Under the pieces are notes generated by a model. That model saw only the letters and a list, made by a program, of their open reading frames with translations, searched no databases and was not told the origin of the DNA. 64,000 bases of DNA from JAMQKA01 sp031569985 (GTDB lineage: Bacteria > Bacteroidota > Rhodothermia > Balneolales > Balneolaceae): assembly GCF_031569985.1 (NCBI RefSeq), contig NZ_JAMQKA010000007.1:92187-156186 (forward strand), given 5' to 3'. Below are positions 63,629-64,000 of this stretch, one piece after another. The stretch's first letter is position 1; the number at the start of each line of letters is the position of its first letter. The translations under genes and the position numbers were made by a program.

Positions 63629-63819
63629 AATTCCCCCTTGAAGGGGGCTAGGGGGATGTAGCCCAGATTGAACCAAATACACCATGAGCTGATGAGAAAC
63701 TTACTGCCAACACTGACACGAAGATACCAATGCAATAGCCGGGAGCTTGCAAGCCCGTGGAGGGAGCTAGCACATCCCCCTTTTCTTCGGCGGGGGCCGA
63801 ATTCATTTCCCCCTTCGAT
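63629..63819. repeat. Long dispersed repeat, copy B, truncated
   Basis: It opens AATTCCCCCTTGAAGGGGG and carries GGGGGATGTAGC, AGCACATCCCCC, TTCTTCGGCGGGGGCCG, AATTCATTTCC and CCCTTCGA, matching copy A (61611-61821) block by block in direct orientation. At 63819 the match stops within the closing block (copy A continues AGGGGGAACAG), where different sequence begins. Confidence 0.75.
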
Positions 63820-64000
63820 GTTCTGTTCGGGGACATGGTTTACACCCGTTCGGGGAGATCCTTTACACTTTTTAATTAGCATGTTGATTTACAGTAATTG
63901 TTCGAATTTGTTGATGGCAAAAATAGACGTCATACCTGTCCTCGGACTCCGAGCTAGCTCGGAGCGCGAGGCGATAGCCGCTGAAGGCGCGCCCGACCGT
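63820..64000. mobile_element. Possible end of an IS481-like insertion sequence, runs off the window
   Basis: Immediately after the break in repeat copy B the DNA reads TGTTCTGTTCGGGG, then two direct 23-bp-spaced copies of GTTCGGGGA-n4-TTTACAC (63825 and 63848). Tandem motifs of this style occur at ends of IS481-type elements. From ATG 63914 a frame stays open to the window edge (MAKIDVIPVLGLRASS...), which I do not recognise as a transposase. The GC content rises sharply after 63935. The element is an inference. Confidence 0.35.

Noticed and set aside
63574..63882. Minus-strand open frame of 102 codons
   Set aside because: It crosses repeat copy B and the possible IS end; the translation is low-complexity and unlike any protein.

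Overview
This 64 kb window most likely comes from a marine or saline heterotroph of the Bacteroidota/Balneolota group. I infer this from paired SusC/SusD proteins, two ECF sigma/FecR/TonB-receptor units, STN-domain TonB receptors, a one-protein hybrid histidine kinase ending in an AraC helix-turn-helix, and DUF4412, DUF3127, DUF5009 and DUF5666 proteins. Balneolota (Balneolaceae-like) is my best guess, but the sequence does not prove the phylum. I found no rRNA, convincing tRNA, CRISPR array or phage.

Left part (1-24 kb), mostly housekeeping and envelope genes: a DUF4412 protein cut by the window edge, a DUF3127 protein with an SSB-like acidic tail, a class III nucleotide cyclase beside a cytochrome remnant, an NHL-repeat lipoprotein pair, a hybrid sensor kinase facing a BamA-like barrel protein, then a complete signalling unit (ECF sigma, lipoprotein with five DUF5666 repeats, FecR, TonB receptor). 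Small soluble proteins follow (cyclase-like, AHSA1 with a broken ArsR partner, RidA), then a Pif1-like helicase, a DUF5009 membrane protein and an unrecognised 330-residue protein.

Middle (22.5-27.8 kb) is a decay zone. It holds a frameshifted gene of unknown function, a second copy of that gene's 3' tail 4.5 kb away, and a doubly frameshifted IS630 transposase remnant. An SMP-30-like lipoprotein and a bicupin protein are intact among them.

Right part (27.8-63.3 kb) is about 35 kb of minus-strand genes that read as a rhamnose-polysaccharide utilisation locus. In order of transcription: a Tat-exported Gfo/Idh oxidoreductase, a ThuA/PQQ-dehydrogenase/cytochrome c fusion, a sulfatase, ECF sigma, FecR, SusC, SusD, a GH106 and two GH78 alpha-L-rhamnosidases, an NCS1-like transporter, the bifunctional rhamnulose-1-phosphate aldolase/dehydrogenase, a 57-residue membrane protein, L-rhamnose isomerase, rhamnulokinase, and LutA, LutB and LutC. 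The inferred flow is: sulfated or rhamnose-rich glycan is desulfated and trimmed outside the cell, rhamnose is imported, converted to rhamnulose-1-phosphate, split to DHAP and lactaldehyde, oxidised to L-lactate, and oxidised by LutABC to pyruvate.

Non-coding signals worth attention: two three-unit arrays of 22-bp palindromic repeats 51 kb apart whose stems differ by compensating changes; a near-identical promoter-like motif ahead of both FecR-containing operons; two REP-like palindromic elements; a 23-bp triple repeat; and twin long repeats flanking the oxidoreductase gene, one interrupted by what may be the end of an insertion sequence.
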